In this document: piece after piece, positions 62,563 through 64,000 of the stretch
How the letters are laid out: each line of letters begins with the position of its first letter
How positions within the stretch are numbered: position 1 is the stretch's first letter
Origin: Sphingobacterium sp. CZ-UAM
GTDB taxonomy: Bacteria > Bacteroidota > Bacteroidia > Sphingobacteriales > Sphingobacteriaceae
Length of the DNA stretch: 64,000 nt
NCBI RefSeq assembly: GCF_002000245.1
Contig: NZ_MTCM01000008.1
Span: 122,258-186,257, forward strand
Direction: 5' to 3'
The notes under the pieces: generated by a model
What the model saw: only the letters and a program-made list of their open reading frames with translations
Told to the model about the DNA's origin: nothing
Databases searched by the model: none
Made by a program: the position numbers and the translations under genes

Positions 62563-63411
62563 TTAGTTATTAGATTTGTTATTATAATGAGCTCGATATT
62601 CCATCGGGCTCATTCCGTTTAAATTGAGTTTTATCCTTTTGTTGTTATAATAATCGATATAGTCTCTGATATCTTTTTTAAGTTGATCACTTGATTCATA
62701 TTTTTTTTGGTAATAGAGCTCTGATTTTAGAATCCCGAAAAAGTTCTCGATTATAGCATTGTCCAGGCAATTTCCTTTTCGGGACATGCTCTGTATAATC
62801 CCTTTTTGTTTTAGTTTTTTTTGGTATTGTACCATTTGGTACTGCCATCCCTGGTCGGAATGTAGAATGAGTCCACAGGAGTCCGTATCAAGTTTTCCTA
62901 TGGCCTTATCAAGCATGTCCATTATCCCTGGAAAGTTTGGTCGATCACTTAAGTTATAACTAATGATCTCCTGATTGAACAGATCGATGATCGGTGAAAG
63001 ATATAATTTTTTATCCTTTACCCTGAATTCGGTAACATCGGTAGACCATTTTTGAAAGGGTTTGGCAGCTTTGAAATTTCTCTCAAGGACGTTTTGTGCT
63101 ATCTTTCCGGGCTCACCTCTATAGGAACGGTATTTTTTCACCCTGACCGAACTTTTCAGACCGAGATCCCCCATCAGTCTATAGACAGTCTTGTGGTTTA
63201 TTTTATACCCATCCTTACGAATACTCAGTGTGATCCGACGATACCCATATCTGCCCTTATGAACACTATAGGTACTCTTGATCGCCTCTTTGAGCTGGGT
63301 ATATTTGTCCTGTCGGCCACCATCCCTGAGATAATAATAAAAGGTACTCCTTGCCATTTTCATGCAGCTCAGAAGAATCTCTAAGCTAAACCTTGGCCTT
63401 AGTTCCATCAT
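62563..63411 (-). CDS. IS3-family transposase orfB (DDE integrase core, 282 aa)
   Basis: The rve-type integrase domain has WSTDVTEF (first Asp), LILHSDQGWQYQ (second Asp) and NAIIENFFGILKSELY (Glu). The N-terminus shows the IS3 orfB pattern, with STFYYYL and GRYGYRRIT. The start overlaps the orfA stop (ATGA) in the -1 frame. Full-length OrfAB would arise by -1 slippage at CAAAAAG about 25 bp upstream, since the -1 frame there reads KRQQAQAMMELRPRF, a typical OrfAB junction. Confidence 0.92.
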   Translation of the reverse strand: MMELRPRFSLEILLSCMKMARSTFYYYLRDGGRQDKYTQLKEAIKSTYSVHKGRYGYRRITLSIRKDGYKINHKTVYRLMGDLGLKSSVRVKKYRSYRGEPGKIAQNVLERNFKAAKPFQKWSTDVTEFRVKDKKLYLSPIIDLFNQEIISYNLSDRPNFPGIMDMLDKAIGKLDTDSCGLILHSDQGWQYQMVQYQKKLKQKGIIQSMSRKGNCLDNAIIENFFGILKSELYYQKKYESSDQLKKDIRDYIDYYNNKRIKLNLNGMSPMEYRAHYNNKSNN

Positions 63412-63941
63412 GGCTTGTGCTTGCTGTCTTTTTGAACTAAGGCATGTAACTTTTTTAGCAGAGCATTTTCCGCTCGTAAGTACTCCAGCTCCTGCTCAAG
63501 TTGTTCTTCCTTAGTCAGGGGAACTTTAGAAGCGGGCTTCTTTCTTTTGTTGGGTGATTTGTCGTTCTTTTCCATCGGTGACCGGCCTTTAACCTGGGGC
63601 TTTAACCCCTCAAAACCATGTGCTTCAACCTGCTTCCGCCAATTAACGATAATAGAAGGACTCGGAAGATTGAAGCGCAGCATGGCCTCCATCAAAGATA
63701 GAGATTCTTCTTGGATTGTTTGGAGAACCGAGATTTTAAAGGACTGCGGATAGACTGCATTACCTCCGCGGGGCTTGAGGCCTTCAATGCCAAACGACTC
63801 GAATTGCTTGTACCAACGCCGGACCATATCATAGGATAGAGAATGTTCTTTAGCGATGCTTCTTGCTGAACAATAACCATCAGCGATCCGATCGACAAGA
63901 CTAAGTTTGAATTCCAAACTATGTTTTTTGTTTTTTCTCAT
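63408..63941 (-). CDS. IS3-family orfA, DNA-binding protein (177 aa)
   Basis: Two helix-turn-helix units (EFKLSLVDRIADGYCSARSI; FKISVLQTIQEESLSLMEAM) are followed by a basic linker and a leucine-zipper-like C-terminus (EEQLEQELEYLRAENALLKKL). It binds the element ends and supplies the N-terminal half of the OrfAB transposase after frameshifting. The start is ATG 63941, 38 bp inside the right inverted repeat end. Confidence 0.92.
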   Translation of the reverse strand: MRKNKKHSLEFKLSLVDRIADGYCSARSIAKEHSLSYDMVRRWYKQFESFGIEGLKPRGGNAVYPQSFKISVLQTIQEESLSLMEAMLRFNLPSPSIIVNWRKQVEAHGFEGLKPQVKGRSPMEKNDKSPNKRKKPASKVPLTKEEQLEQELEYLRAENALLKKLHALVQKDSKHKP

Positions 63942-64000
63942 AAAAATGCCCCCAGAAAGTGTCTAACTTTTTGGGGGCATTGCATCTCATCAGACCCTTT

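Larger units (their letters stand above)
62540..63979 (-). mobile_element. IS3-family insertion sequence (about 1.44 kb)
   Basis: Terminal inverted repeats are TGCCCCCAAAAGTTTAGACA at the left end and TGCCCCCAAAAAGTTAGACA at the right end (read inward). Two overlapping reading frames (orfA, orfB) fill the element on the - strand. The family call rests on the orfA helix-turn-helix and leucine-zipper layout plus the orfB DDE integrase core. No clear target-site duplication is visible (left flank CTAGAG, right flank TTGCAT). The right end also folds back on itself (TGCCCCCAG... / ...TTGGGGGCA). Confidence 0.88.

Overview
The window looks like a chromosomal segment of a Bacteroidota bacterium, most probably a Sphingobacterium-like member of the Sphingobacteriaceae. 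The reasons are a FecI-type sigma / FecR / SusC (with STN domain) / SusD locus, an AraC regulator with a membrane-embedded N-terminus, BACON and GxDLY-type secreted proteins, a Bacteroidota-style assimilatory nitrate/nitrite cluster, and two promoters with TAnnTTTG-type -7 boxes. The species call rests on recognition of gene families only.

Region 1 (1-25.4 kb) is accessory DNA and the most unusual part. On the + strand are the tail of an unknown gene, two giant beta-rich proteins (2102 and 1671 aa) without signal peptides, and a 295-aa fibre-like protein. A degraded second copy of the fibre N-terminal module follows. On the - strand, reading right to left, one transcription unit encodes a 160-aa protein with the same N-terminal module and an 834-aa LamG plus GH16-like protein. 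A second encodes an unknown 704-aa protein translationally coupled to a 1133-aa polymorphic toxin. The toxin ends in a deaminase domain (DSE...CSSC, like Pfam Toxin-deaminase, the BURPS668_1122 family). Four tandem SUKH (SMI1/KNR4) immunity genes follow, and the spacers between them hold decayed ends of the same toxin. The two - strand units share a promoter architecture: the inverted repeat CGGTA-N9-TACCG followed by AAAAGT, lying about 45 bp upstream of a TACTTTTG box. I infer one co-regulated export or injection-type toxin system. Its core machinery, if any, would lie left of this window.

Region 2 (25.4-36 kb) holds miscellaneous genes: an STM3941-like membrane protein, a TraB/GumN-family gene broken by an apparent one-base frameshift, small envelope proteins, a membrane AraC regulator, an alpha/beta hydrolase, a small lipoprotein and a secreted CE1-type esterase.

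Region 3 (36-48.6 kb) is nitrate/nitrite assimilation. The - strand carries cobA (siroheme), a NarK-type transporter, a NasA nitrate reductase fused to a NirB-like FAD reductase and BFD domain, and a rubredoxin fused to a nitrite-reductase-like scaffold. Divergently, nirB, nirD, an FNT nitrite channel and a small envelope protein follow. A Crp/Fnr-family regulator with an N-terminal cysteine cluster closes the block.

Region 4 (49-62.4 kb) is a sigma/anti-sigma-controlled SusCD locus with a TIM-barrel isomerase-like protein, a BACON/beta-helix lipoprotein, a YdcF-like protein, a phosphodiester glycosidase (NAGPA family) and an SGNH hydrolase. No classical glycoside hydrolase is present, which suggests an unusual, perhaps phosphodiester-containing, glycan target.

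Region 5 (62.5-64 kb) is an IS3-family insertion sequence that split a terminator-like hairpin. An intact copy of that hairpin lies at 29.7 kb. I saw no tRNA, rRNA or CRISPR array.
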